Shown: positions 8,284 to 17,440 of the stretch, piece after piece | Position numbering within the stretch: position 1 is the first letter of the stretch | Layout of the letters: each line of letters begins with the position of its first letter | Assembly (NCBI RefSeq): GCF_025215075.1 | Contig: NZ_JAOBTH010000026.1 | Coordinates: 1 to 64,000, forward strand | Direction: 5' to 3' | From: Tenacibaculum haliotis | GTDB lineage: Bacteria; Bacteroidota; Bacteroidia; Flavobacteriales; Flavobacteriaceae | DNA: 64,000 nt | Notes under the pieces: model-generated | What the model saw: the letters and a program-made list of their open reading frames with translations, nothing else | Told to the model about the DNA's origin: nothing | Databases searched by the model: none | Position numbers and translations under genes: made by a program

Positions 8284-9840
8284 TTGAGCGACGACATCAC
8301 AACAACACAAGAAACGAAAGGGAAAAATTTATACGATTACCAAAAAGAAGCGCTTTTTAAAATTTTTAAAAGTTTTGAAAATGCTCCTGAAAATTATCAT
8401 TTATTATATCAATTACCAACAGGTGGAGGTAAAACTGTAATTTTCTCAGAAATTACTCGCCAGTTTATAAAACATTATAATAAAAAGGTGTTGATAATGA
8501 CACACCGTATTGAATTATGCAAGCAAACAGCAAAAATGCTTGGAGAGTTTGGTGTAGATAATAAAATTATTGATAGTAAGGCCGATTTAGATGATCAAGA
8601 TAATTATGGTTGTTTTGTAGCAATGGTTGAAACATTAAACAATCGTTTAAATGACGATATGTTAGATATTTCTGATGTAGGTTTGGTTATTATTGATGAA
8701 GCCCATTATAATTCTTTCACAAAATTATTTAAGTTTTTCGACAAGTCATTCGTACTAGGTGTTACAGCAACGCCTTTAAGTTCGAATATTAAACTACCAA
8801 TGAAAGACAATTATGATGATTTAATTGCTGGTGAAAGTATTGGTACTTTAATTCAGAATGAATATTTAGCAAGAGCGAATGTATTTTCATATAATGTTGG
8901 TTTAACATCATTAGAAATAGGCGCAAACGGTGATTATACCGTAAAGTCTTCGGAAGATTTATATACAAATACCGACATGTTATCGAAGCTTTTACAAGCT
9001 TATGAAGAACGTGCTAAAGGTACAAAAACGTTAATCTTTAATAACGGAATTAATACATCACTTCACGTATACGATACTTTTAAAAAGGCAGGATATCCTA
9101 TCGCGCATTTAGATAATACGAATACAAAGAAAGAACGTGATTTTATATTAAAATGGTTTCATGCAACACCAAATGCAATTATTACTTCGGTAAGTATTTT
9201 AACAACCGGATTTGATGAACCATCAGTAAAATCGATAATTTTAAATAGAGCTACTAAATCATTAACACTTTATTATCAAATGATTGGTAGAGGGTCTCGT
9301 ATTTTTAAAGGAAAAAATGATTTTAATGTAATTGATTTAGGAAATAATTTTCATCGTTTCGGACCTTGGGGAGCTGATTTAGATTGGCATAAAATGTTTA
9401 GAGCGCCTAATTTTTATTTAGATAATTTATTATCTGATGAAGATATAGAAAATGAGTTTAAGTATGAGTTACCTGCTGATATTAAAAAAGAGTTCTCAAA
9501 TTCAGAAGATTTATATTTTGATGTAAAGAAAATTTATATTGACACAATTCAAGCAGGACAATCATCTAAAAAAGTATTAGAAAAATCAATAATACATCAC
9601 GCAAAAATTTGTGTAGAGAATAGTGAAGATGTTTTTGATGCTTTAATTTTAGCAAAGAAATTAGGCGGAGAAATAGATGATAGAATTCATAGATATTCTA
9701 AATGTATTTGCAAGAGTACTCATAATTTTATTGATTGGTTACAAGATGACTATAGAAAAAAATTAAATTCTCATTTACGTTCTAATTTTGATGAAATATA
9801 TGAAGATATTTTTGGTCATCCACCACCAGAAGAAGAGTAG
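8284..9840 (+). CDS. DEAD/DEAH-box (SF2) helicase, TTG start
   Basis: 518 residues read from a TTG codon at 8284; no in-frame ATG lies near, and the promoter fits. RecA-like domain 1 has Walker A LPTGGGKT (44-51), motif Ia LIMTHR, motif II DEAH (138-141) and motif III GVTATP. Domain 2 has TTGFDEPSV and the arginine-finger motif YYQMIGRGSR. The order resembles the helicase half of type I/III restriction enzymes and RadD/IRC3-like proteins, but there is no nuclease domain and no methylase neighbour. The C-terminal ~130 residues are flavobacterium-type helical sequence without a known motif. Probably a DNA or RNA remodelling ATPase of housekeeping type; its substrate is unknown. Confidence 0.88.
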   Translation: MSDDITTTQETKGKNLYDYQKEALFKIFKSFENAPENYHLLYQLPTGGGKTVIFSEITRQFIKHYNKKVLIMTHRIELCKQTAKMLGEFGVDNKIIDSKADLDDQDNYGCFVAMVETLNNRLNDDMLDISDVGLVIIDEAHYNSFTKLFKFFDKSFVLGVTATPLSSNIKLPMKDNYDDLIAGESIGTLIQNEYLARANVFSYNVGLTSLEIGANGDYTVKSSEDLYTNTDMLSKLLQAYEERAKGTKTLIFNNGINTSLHVYDTFKKAGYPIAHLDNTNTKKERDFILKWFHATPNAIITSVSILTTGFDEPSVKSIILNRATKSLTLYYQMIGRGSRIFKGKNDFNVIDLGNNFHRFGPWGADLDWHKMFRAPNFYLDNLLSDEDIENEFKYELPADIKKEFSNSEDLYFDVKKIYIDTIQAGQSSKKVLEKSIIHHAKICVENSEDVFDALILAKKLGGEIDDRIHRYSKCICKSTHNFIDWLQDDYRKKLNSHLRSNFDEIYEDIFGHPPPEEE

Positions 9841-9893
9841 TTAATATAAATTATCAAGACTATTAATTATGTAGTCTGCCTGTAATATATAGT

Positions 9894-9947
9894 AAAATGA
9901 CTGACTTTTTATGTATCACTTGTGATACATAAAAAGTCAGTCATTTT
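9894..9947. terminator. Perfect 26-bp hairpin between convergent genes
   Basis: Bases 9894-9919 are the exact reverse complement of 9922-9947, with only TT between them. The outer ends are AAAATGACTG and CAGTCATTTT, so each strand ends in a T tract. It lies 53 bases after the helicase stop and 50 before the CAP-protein stop, and should terminate both transcripts. Confidence 0.8.
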
Positions 9948-9996
9948 TGTTTAAATAAACAATATATATATTGTTGTAAGATGTTACTTTGATGAA

Positions 9997-10491
9997 TTAT
10001 TTTTTCATAAAAATATTTGTAAAATACCATTTTCCATTACTATCTTTTTCGGCAGTCACTTCAAAGTGGGTATAATCACCTTCTATGTTTTTTCTGTGTC
10101 CTTCACTATTTATCCATGCATTTACAACAGATGCTGCTGAAGAATATGCGTAAGCAACATTTTCACCTACACCTTTAGCATTGGCATTTTTATTTAAAAA
10201 CTCTTTACGTTGGAAGAAAAGATCATGAGAAACCTTGTCTTTATCAATCATATAATTAGTGTGATTATATGTTTGCGATTTAATTACTTGCAGTTTGTTT
10301 AATGTGGAATAGCCATTGGAAGCCCTATAGTCATTTATACGACTTAAAATCTCAGATTCTATTCCTTTTTCTGTAAAAGTGGTGGGTGTTTCTGTATTTT
10401 CTTGAGCTAAATCTAATTCATTGTTTGAAGAACATGATGTTAAAACTAGTGCACATAACACTATTAATAACCTTAGGGGGTGGTTACTCAT
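9997..10491 (-). CDS. CAP/SCP-domain lipoprotein
   Basis: 164 residues. Lipobox VLTSC (Cys20) indicates a lipid-anchored exported protein. The CAP (SCP/PR-1) fold is seen in LSRINDYRASNG, SHDLFFQR with the cavity histidine, KGVGENVAYAY, and W..SEGHRKNIEG followed by YTHFEV. Bacterial CAP proteins (YkwD type) are extracellular, with poorly known roles including lipid or peptide binding. The start region is odd: the bases around and just upstream of the ATG contain C-rich runs (G runs on the plus strand) unlike the rest of this AT-rich genome. Confidence 0.9.
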   Translation of the reverse strand: MSNHPLRLLIVLCALVLTSCSSNNELDLAQENTETPTTFTEKGIESEILSRINDYRASNGYSTLNKLQVIKSQTYNHTNYMIDKDKVSHDLFFQRKEFLNKNANAKGVGENVAYAYSSAASVVNAWINSEGHRKNIEGDYTHFEVTAEKDSNGKWYFTNIFMKK

Positions 10492-10511
10492 TTGTTGGGG
10501 GGGTTAGGGGG
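10476..10511 (+). other. Cluster of G runs at the start of the CAP-protein gene
   Basis: On the plus strand there are G5 (10476-10480), G7 (10497-10503) and G5 (10507-10511). GTTACT occurs beside two of them, as GGGGGTGGTTACT and GGGGGTTACT, suggesting a small imperfect duplication. The cluster spans the start codon of the minus-strand gene and could fold as a G-quadruplex on the template strand. Confidence 0.6.
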
Positions 10512-10599
10512 TTACTGATAACTTTTCAAAAGTACTCTAAATAACTAGAGTAAAAAAGTTAAATACTTGATTATTAATAAAAAGGGTGTTTTTCCTGAG

Positions 10600-11037
10600 T
10601 TAAATAGCTTGTCTTATAAAATCTTCGTATTCGTAAAAAAATAATTCAAATTGCGCCATATTTTCTACATAAAACTCAAAACAATCTCTCCATGTATCTT
10701 TGTTATGAATACTAAATTTTTTATCAAAAGGGACATATATGCGGCGGATAATTTTTCGATTATCTAATTCAAAATTATCATGATAAATTACTTCTGGTAA
10801 ATATTCGGTTTCTAAAATAGTTTTTAACGACAATAGTTGATCGTATAGTAATTCATTAGCAACTTCATCTAAATGTTCAAAATCTAAACAAACAGAAGCT
10901 TTTTTACGGTCTGCCTGAAATTTAAAAGCAAATCCTTTTATTTTAGTGTTATATAATAACCATTTTCTTGGGAATGATTTCCCAAAGCTTGTCCAAAACT
11001 CTTTACGTAATTGTGCTGATTCTTCTTTGCTAAACAT
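10600..11037 (-). CDS. DUF4268 domain protein
   Basis: 145 residues, starting MFSKEESAQLRKEFWTSFG, followed by KGFAFKFQADRKKASVCLD and a C-terminal segment rich in aromatic and acidic residues. This matches the small stand-alone DUF4268 proteins of Bacteroidota. The fold is nuclease-related in larger proteins carrying this domain, but I see no full catalytic motif here and assign no activity. Its ATG overlaps the miaE stop by one base (TAATG), so it is translationally coupled to miaE. Confidence 0.8.
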   Translation of the reverse strand: MFSKEESAQLRKEFWTSFGKSFPRKWLLYNTKIKGFAFKFQADRKKASVCLDFEHLDEVANELLYDQLLSLKTILETEYLPEVIYHDNFELDNRKIIRRIYVPFDKKFSIHNKDTWRDCFEFYVENMAQFELFFYEYEDFIRQAI

Positions 11038-11618
11038 TATCCGTGTATTTTAGGGCTATTTCCTCGGTTCCTCATCATTTCGGCTTCAAAAGCAACTAAA
11101 GCTTCCCATTTTTCATCAACAATCTTTCTGTCTTGGTATTTACGAGCAAAACCTAAAAAAACGGTATAATGATTGGCTTCAGAAATCATTAAATCATTAT
11201 AAAATTTAGACAATTCTTCATCTTCCATATTTTCAGAAAAAACTTTAAAACGCTCACAGCTTCTTGCTTCAATTAAAGCGGCAATTAATAAGCGTTGCAC
11301 AAGTGCGTTGGTTCTGTCTTTTGTTTTGGTAAAGAATTTTTGTAGTTGAATCGCATAGTCGTTTTTTTGTTCTCTTCCTAAAACCATTCCGCGTTTTACC
11401 ATAAAATCATGTACCATTTTAAAATGTTCCATTTCTTCAATAGCAATTTCACTCATACTTTGTACAAGTTCGGTTTCTTCAGAATAATTTATAATTATAG
11501 AAACAGCATTTGAAGCCGCTTTTTGTTCTAAAAAAGCATGATCTGTTAATATTTGCTGTAAGTTATCTTTAGCAATATCTGCCCAGGAGGTTTTAGTCTC
11601 GAATTGTAATCCTAACAT
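11037..11618 (-). CDS. miaE: tRNA-(ms2io6A37) hydroxylase MiaE-like
   Basis: 193 residues, all-alpha ferritin-like fold. Di-iron ligands are supplied by motifs EEMEHFKM, EARSCERF and EANHYTVF, the paired E and ExxH pattern of MiaE. In enterobacteria MiaE hydroxylates the isopentenyl group of ms2i6A at position 37 of tRNA with O2. The flavobacterial protein is a clear family member, but its substrate is inferred. A -7 box TAGTTTTG (minus strand, 11643-11650) gives a ~20-base leader. It is coupled to the DUF4268 gene by a one-base overlap. Confidence 0.9.
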   Translation of the reverse strand: MLGLQFETKTSWADIAKDNLQQILTDHAFLEQKAASNAVSIIINYSEETELVQSMSEIAIEEMEHFKMVHDFMVKRGMVLGREQKNDYAIQLQKFFTKTKDRTNALVQRLLIAALIEARSCERFKVFSENMEDEELSKFYNDLMISEANHYTVFLGFARKYQDRKIVDEKWEALVAFEAEMMRNRGNSPKIHG

Positions 11619-11642
11619 ATTCTAAATTCATTTTTTCGTTTG

Positions 11643-11650
11643 CAAAACTA
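11643..11650 (-). promoter_or_regulatory. -7 promoter element of miaE
   Basis: Minus-strand TAGTTTTG fits TAnnTTTG, ~25 bases before the ATG at 11618. Confidence 0.5.
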
Positions 11651-11798
11651 AGGATTATTACATTTAAGAAAGTAATAGTGCTCTTTTTTTTACTTAAAAT
11701 AAGTACTCTTCTCTTTTTTAGATATTTGATTACTAAAAAAGTAAGAAAAATATATAAAAATGTTAACTTTGAAGGACTTCAAAAAAAAATATTTTGCT

Positions 11799-14700
11799 AT
11801 GAAAAAAAATATAAAACTTATTGCTTTAGTTTTATTGGTATTTATTGGAAATGCTTGTAAAAATACTATAGAAACAGAAAGAAATGTAAACGCATATAGC
11901 GAATATGTTACTGTTTTTCCTGAAAAATTGATTTCGGTTACGCCAAAACTCGATTTTATCTTAAAAAAGAAAATTACAGCTAATATTACTAATGATATAA
12001 TTACGATGGTTCCTAATGTTAAAGGAACGGTAACATTAAATAATAATGTGATTTCTTTTGTGCCGAATGAAAAATTAGTAAGTTATAAAGAATACAAAAT
12101 AACACTTCATTTATCAAAATTATACGATGATATTGATGCTGCTTTAAAAGATTTTACAATTGAAGTAAAAACAAAAGAGTTGCTGTTTAATGTTGCTTTA
12201 CAATCACCAAAAGTATATAATAAAGAATGGTATTTTGTAGAGGGAGTTTTAACAGCAAGTGATGTTCTTGAAAAAGAAAAATTAGCTGAAATAGTAAAGA
12301 TAAATTATAAAGGGAGTAAAACAAAAGTAAAGTTTCAAACCTTCGAGAAGTTAGCCTCTAAAGTATATTTTAAAATAGATAGTTTACAACGATTTGTTGA
12401 TGATGAAAATTTAAAAGTATCTTGGAATGGTGATGCTATAAAATCTACTTCAAAAGGTGCCCGTGAATTAACAATTACAGGAAAAAATAATTTTAAGGTT
12501 TTAAATGTAGAAGTTACGAATACTGATAAGCAACATATTGAAATTAGTTTTTCAGATCCCATAAAAAAATCACAAGATTTAAAGGGATTAATTCAGTTTG
12601 CAAATACTCAAAAAAGAAAATTCACCTATAAAATCACCAATAATATAGTAACTATTTATCCGCAGTCATCTTTTAAGGATAAGGTAAATATCGAAATATT
12701 TAAAGGAATAAAAAATGCAGAAAACTATGCTTTAAAAGAATCGTTTGGTAAAACATTACATTTTCAGCAATTAAAGCCTTCGGTAAAATTTATAAAAAGT
12801 GGAACAATATTGCCAAATTCAAAAAATCTTAAAATTAATTTTAATGCAGTTAATTTAAAAGCTGTTGATGTAACGGTATTTAAAATTTATAAAGAAAATG
12901 TATTACAGTTTTTACAAAATAATAATTTAGGTAACCAAGGTAATTTACGTTATGTTGGACGTCCTGAAGCTAAATACACGGTAAATCTTACGAATCAGGG
13001 AGTGGATTTAACGAAAGAAAACGCTTTTGGGATAGATTTGACTGAAGTCTTAACGATTGAAGACGGAGCTATGTATCGAGTTGATTTTTCTTTCAATCAA
13101 AAATATTCTAATTATTCGTGCGATGAAACTATTAATAATAGTACAATAGTTTATGGTAAAAAAGAAATAGACACTAAACAATACGACAATCCTAATTATT
13201 ATAATAATGACTATTATTATAGCTATCGTTGGAATGAAAGAGATAATCCGTGTTCAAATTCATATTATTACAATAAAAATAAGGGTACTAATATTTTAGC
13301 TACTAATTTAGGAGCAATCGTAAAAAAAGGTAATAACAAAACAACTTTTATTGCGGTAACTAATTTATTAACAACCGAACCGGTTTCTGATGCTAACGTA
13401 ACGCTATATAATTTACAACAACAACCTATTGTAAATGTAAAAACTGATAAAGACGGAATTGTTAATTTCGATGGAATTAAAAATGCTTTTTTTGCTGTAG
13501 TTACCAAAGATAAAAACACCACTTACATTAAATTGAATGACGGAAACGCACTTTCTATGAGTAAGTTTGATGTTTCTGGAACAAAATTACAAAAAGGAAT
13601 TAAAGGATATATTTACGGTGAACGTGGTGTTTGGCGTCCAGGAGATCAATTATTTTTGACTTTTGTGTTGAATGATAATGCGAATCCGATACCGGAAAAT
13701 CATCCTATTAAATTTGAGTTATTAAATCCGCAGGGAAAAATAATAGAAAGAAAAGTACTTTTTAAAAACCTAAATAATGTGTATGCTTATGCGCCAAAAA
13801 CAAACCAAGATGGTATTACCGGAAATTGGAAGTTAAGAGTAAGTGTTGGTGGAGCAGTTTTTAATAAAACACTTAAAATAGAAACCATAAAACCAAATCG
13901 TTTAAAAATAAAACTTAAAACCGAAGCAGATTTTATAAAAGCTGATACACCAATTGAAGGAGATGTGGATGTAAAATGGTTACATGGAGCAATTGCTAGA
14001 AATTTAAAATTAGATATTAACGGTAAGTTTACGCAATCGAAAACAGAATTTTCAAAATTCAAAAATTATAATTTTGATGATGTTACACGTAGGTTTGGTA
14101 CAGAAGAATTTAAGGTATTAGAAGGAACTTTAAATAGCGAAGGGAAAACAAGTTTTTCTGTAAAACCAAGGTTAGACAAAAAAGCTCCGGGAATGTTAAA
14201 AGCGAGTTTTATAACCAAGGTTTATGAAAATGGTGGTGATTTTAGTACGGATGTTTTTTCTAAAAAAGTATCTCCCTATAAAACCTATGTAGGTTTACTT
14301 AATGCAGCTGAACAACAATCTAAAAATTATTTATTTACGGATGAAAAATATACGTTTAATGTAGCAACAGTTACTGAAAACGGAGTAGGAGTTGCAAATG
14401 ATTTAGAAGTAAAGGTTTATAAATTATCATGGCGTTGGTGGTGGAGTACTGCGGATAACGGGCTTTCTAATTACGATGGTACACGTCATCATCAAACGTA
14501 TAAAACACTACAAGTAAAAACAAATGTTAGTGGTAAAGGTTCGTTCGATTTAAAAATAAGTGAAAACGATTGGGGACGTTACCTTATAAAAGTAACCGAT
14601 AAGAAAAGTAAACACATTACTTCGAATATAGCTTATTTCGATTGGCCATCTTGGTACGGAAAGAAAAAAGGAAGTCAAGATAAAACCAATGCCACGATGT

Positions 14701-17294
14701 TGGTTTTTACTACCGATAAAGAATCGTATGAAGTAAATGAAACAGCTACAGTAAAGTTTCCGTCTTCTGAAGGAGCAAGAGCTTTAATTACAATTGAAAA
14801 CGGAACCGAAGTATTAAATCACTTTTGGGTAGCAACAACTGCAAAACAAACGGAATTTAAACTCCCAGTTTTGGCAAATTATACGCCCAATGTGTTTGTA
14901 AATATCTCGTTATTACAAAAACACAGTCAAACGGCCAACGATTTACCAATTCGTATGTACGGTTCTATACCAATGTTGGTAAACGATCCTACAACGAAAT
15001 TAGCGCCAGAAATTGACTTAGCAGATGAGTTAAGACCTGAATCAATCGCTAATATTAAAGTAAAAGAGAAAAACGGAAAAGCAATGACCTATACAATTGC
15101 TTTGGTTGATGAAGGATTGTTAGATTTAACACGTTTTAAAACTCCAAATCCTTGGAATACCTTTTACGCGCGTCAATCATTAGGTGTAAAAACTTGGGAT
15201 GTTTTTGATGATGTAATTGGCGCCTATGGCGGAAAAGTAAATCAGATATTAAGTATTGGTGGTGATGAAGCCGAAGCTGGAAGTAAAAATAAAAAAGCCA
15301 ATCGCTTTAAACCAATGGTAACTTATTTAGGACCGTTTAGCTTAACAAAAGGAGCTACAAAAGAGCATCAAATAAGAATACCTAAATATGTCGGTTCTGT
15401 ACGAGCGATGGTGGTAGCAACGGATGCTAAAAATGATGCCTACGGTAGTGACGAAAAAACTGCTTTTGTACGTAAACCTGTGATGATTTTAGCATCATTA
15501 CCACGAAAAATTACCCCACAAGAAACCGTAACTTTACCAGTAACTGTTTTTGCAATGTTACCTTCAGTAAAAAAGGTGAAAATTACAGTACAACCAAATG
15601 AATCATTTACAATTGTAGGCGATAAGACTCAAACTTTATCATTTAATGAACCAGATGAAAAGATGGCGTATTTTACCTTAAAAGTAAATGATTTTAAAGG
15701 AATTGGAAAAGTAAAGATTGATGCCGTTTCTGGTCGCGAAAAAGCATCCTACGAAGTAGAAATAGATGTTTTAAATCCGAATCCTGTAACCACAGAGGTA
15801 AAAGATTTGGTATTAAAATCAAATGAGGCAAAGGAGCTTAATTTTACCACCTTTGGTACAAAAGGCACTAATACAGCAAGTATCGAATTATCTACATTGC
15901 CACCAATGAATTTTACCAAACGTATGGGATATTTAATTCAATATCCACACGGTTGTGTAGAGCAAACAACCTCTAGTGCTTTTCCGCAGTTATATTTAGC
16001 AGAAATTTTTGAATTATCCGAAGAGAAAAAACAAGATATAGAAAGAAATATAAAAGCTACGATTCAGCGTTTGTCTGATTTTCAAGTGTCAAATGGCGGA
16101 TTGTCTTATTGGCAAGGAAACGAAAATGCAAATAGTTGGGGAACATCTTATGCAGGTCATTTTATGATTGAAGCCGCTAAAAAAGGGTACGCTTTACCAA
16201 TTGGTTTTAAATCGAAATGGATAGGTTACCAAAAGCAACAAGCACGTAATTGGCGAAATAATTCAACCTATTATAATAATGCATTATCACAAGCATACAG
16301 GTTGTATACATTAAGTTTGGCAAGCAGTGCAGATATTGCTTCGATGAATCGTTTACGAGAAACAAAAGGAGTTTCTAACGAAGCAAAAATGCGATTGGCA
16401 AGTGCCTATGCGTTGATTGGTAAACAATCTATTGCAAAAGGAATTTTAGAAGGTTTAACGGCAAATGATTATAACAAAAGACGCTATTCTAATTTCGGAT
16501 CTGAAACTCGTAATAAAGCCATGGCGTTAGCTACTTATACATTATTAAAAGAGGAAACAAAAGCTATTAAATTAGCAAAAGAAATCGCTCAAAGTTTATC
16601 TAGCAATAAATGGATGAGCACACAAACAACTGCTTATAGTTTATTAGCGATGAGTAAATATGCGCTTCAAAATGGTGGAAGTACAGGGATTAATGCGAGT
16701 TATACTTTAAATGAAAACTCAAAAAATATTGAAATATCAAAAGCATTGTATGCTGAAGATATTGAAGATATCACCAAAGAAAACACTTTTAAAGTAACGA
16801 ATAAAAATAGCGGAGTACTTTATGTACGTGTTTTTAACAAAGGAATTTTACCTGTCGGAGAAGAAAAAGTATTTCAAAATAATTTAGAAACAACAATTAT
16901 TTACAAAACAAAAGATGGCAATCGTATAACGCCAAGTAATTTATCGCAAGGAACCAATTTTGTAGCAGAAGTTACTGTAAAAAATAGTACAAACGATGCT
17001 GTAGAGAATGTAGCGTTGACACAGTTTATTCCTTCAGGATGGGAAATTATAAATACTCGTTTTACTGACTTCGGAAACAACACAACATCATCTCAAGTAG
17101 ATTTTACGGATATCCGGGATGCTAGTATTAGTAACTATTTTACACTAAAAAAGTATGAGAGTAAAACGTTTAGAGTGTTATTAAATGCCTCGTATTTAGG
17201 AACCTATTATTTGCCAGGAGTGCAGGTAGAAGCGATGTATGATAATGATTATATAGCTAGAACAAAAGGAGAATGGATAAAAGTAAAGAAGTAG
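11799..17294 (+). CDS. Alpha-2-macroglobulin family lipoprotein (YfhM-like)
   Basis: 1831 residues from the ATG at 11799 (MKKNIKLIALVLLVF); an upstream in-frame ATG at 11760 adds 13 residues before a proper signal and is less likely. The signal ends GNACK, a weak lipobox. Repeated macroglobulin beta domains fill the first two thirds, including YGERGVWRPGDQ, a hallmark of bacterial A2M. The thioester motif HGCVEQ is intact (reactive Cys1386), followed by the alpha-helical thioester domain (LSDFQVSNGGLSYWQG) and a receptor-like C-terminal domain. Such proteins trap attacking proteases in the periplasm, usually with PBP1C, which repairs peptidoglycan; pbpC lies 6 kb downstream. A YYNNDYYYSYRW region near residue 475 is Tyr/Asn-rich. 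Confidence 0.95.
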   Translation: MKKNIKLIALVLLVFIGNACKNTIETERNVNAYSEYVTVFPEKLISVTPKLDFILKKKITANITNDIITMVPNVKGTVTLNNNVISFVPNEKLVSYKEYKITLHLSKLYDDIDAALKDFTIEVKTKELLFNVALQSPKVYNKEWYFVEGVLTASDVLEKEKLAEIVKINYKGSKTKVKFQTFEKLASKVYFKIDSLQRFVDDENLKVSWNGDAIKSTSKGARELTITGKNNFKVLNVEVTNTDKQHIEISFSDPIKKSQDLKGLIQFANTQKRKFTYKITNNIVTIYPQSSFKDKVNIEIFKGIKNAENYALKESFGKTLHFQQLKPSVKFIKSGTILPNSKNLKINFNAVNLKAVDVTVFKIYKENVLQFLQNNNLGNQGNLRYVGRPEAKYTVNLTNQGVDLTKENAFGIDLTEVLTIEDGAMYRVDFSFNQKYSNYSCDETINNSTIVYGKKEIDTKQYDNPNYYNNDYYYSYRWNERDNPCSNSYYYNKNKGTNILATNLGAIVKKGNNKTTFIAVTNLLTTEPVSDANVTLYNLQQQPIVNVKTDKDGIVNFDGIKNAFFAVVTKDKNTTYIKLNDGNALSMSKFDVSGTKLQKGIKGYIYGERGVWRPGDQLFLTFVLNDNANPIPENHPIKFELLNPQGKIIERKVLFKNLNNVYAYAPKTNQDGITGNWKLRVSVGGAVFNKTLKIETIKPNRLKIKLKTEADFIKADTPIEGDVDVKWLHGAIARNLKLDINGKFTQSKTEFSKFKNYNFDDVTRRFGTEEFKVLEGTLNSEGKTSFSVKPRLDKKAPGMLKASFITKVYENGGDFSTDVFSKKVSPYKTYVGLLNAAEQQSKNYLFTDEKYTFNVATVTENGVGVANDLEVKVYKLSWRWWWSTADNGLSNYDGTRHHQTYKTLQVKTNVSGKGSFDLKISENDWGRYLIKVTDKKSKHITSNIAYFDWPSWYGKKKGSQDKTNATMLVFTTDKESYEVNETATVKFPSSEGARALITIENGTEVLNHFWVATTAKQTEFKLPVLANYTPNVFVNISLLQKHSQTANDLPIRMYGSIPMLVNDPTTKLAPEIDLADELRPESIANIKVKEKNGKAMTYTIALVDEGLLDLTRFKTPNPWNTFYARQSLGVKTWDVFDDVIGAYGGKVNQILSIGGDEAEAGSKNKKANRFKPMVTYLGPFSLTKGATKEHQIRIPKYVGSVRAMVVATDAKNDAYGSDEKTAFVRKPVMILASLPRKITPQETVTLPVTVFAMLPSVKKVKITVQPNESFTIVGDKTQTLSFNEPDEKMAYFTLKVNDFKGIGKVKIDAVSGREKASYEVEIDVLNPNPVTTEVKDLVLKSNEAKELNFTTFGTKGTNTASIELSTLPPMNFTKRMGYLIQYPHGCVEQTTSSAFPQLYLAEIFELSEEKKQDIERNIKATIQRLSDFQVSNGGLSYWQGNENANSWGTSYAGHFMIEAAKKGYALPIGFKSKWIGYQKQQARNWRNNSTYYNNALSQAYRLYTLSLASSADIASMNRLRETKGVSNEAKMRLASAYALIGKQSIAKGILEGLTANDYNKRRYSNFGSETRNKAMALATYTLLKEETKAIKLAKEIAQSLSSNKWMSTQTTAYSLLAMSKYALQNGGSTGINASYTLNENSKNIEISKALYAEDIEDITKENTFKVTNKNSGVLYVRVFNKGILPVGEEKVFQNNLETTIIYKTKDGNRITPSNLSQGTNFVAEVTVKNSTNDAVENVALTQFIPSGWEIINTRFTDFGNNTTSSQVDFTDIRDASISNYFTLKKYESKTFRVLLNASYLGTYYLPGVQVEAMYDNDYIARTKGEWIKVKK

Positions 17295-17440
17295 AATAAT
17301 AAGTAATAAGTACGAAAAGTAGTGTTTAATTAATTTTTCAATTCATCATAAAAAAATAACAACTCAGAAATACAAAATATGATAATTGAATTTATTATTA
17401 GAACTTTGAATCGTTAAGTATATATTGAAAATATAAAAAG

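Noticed and set aside
8284-9840. Restriction-modification or defence island around the SF2 helicase
   Set aside because: No methylase, nuclease or specificity gene is nearby; neighbours are housekeeping or envelope genes.
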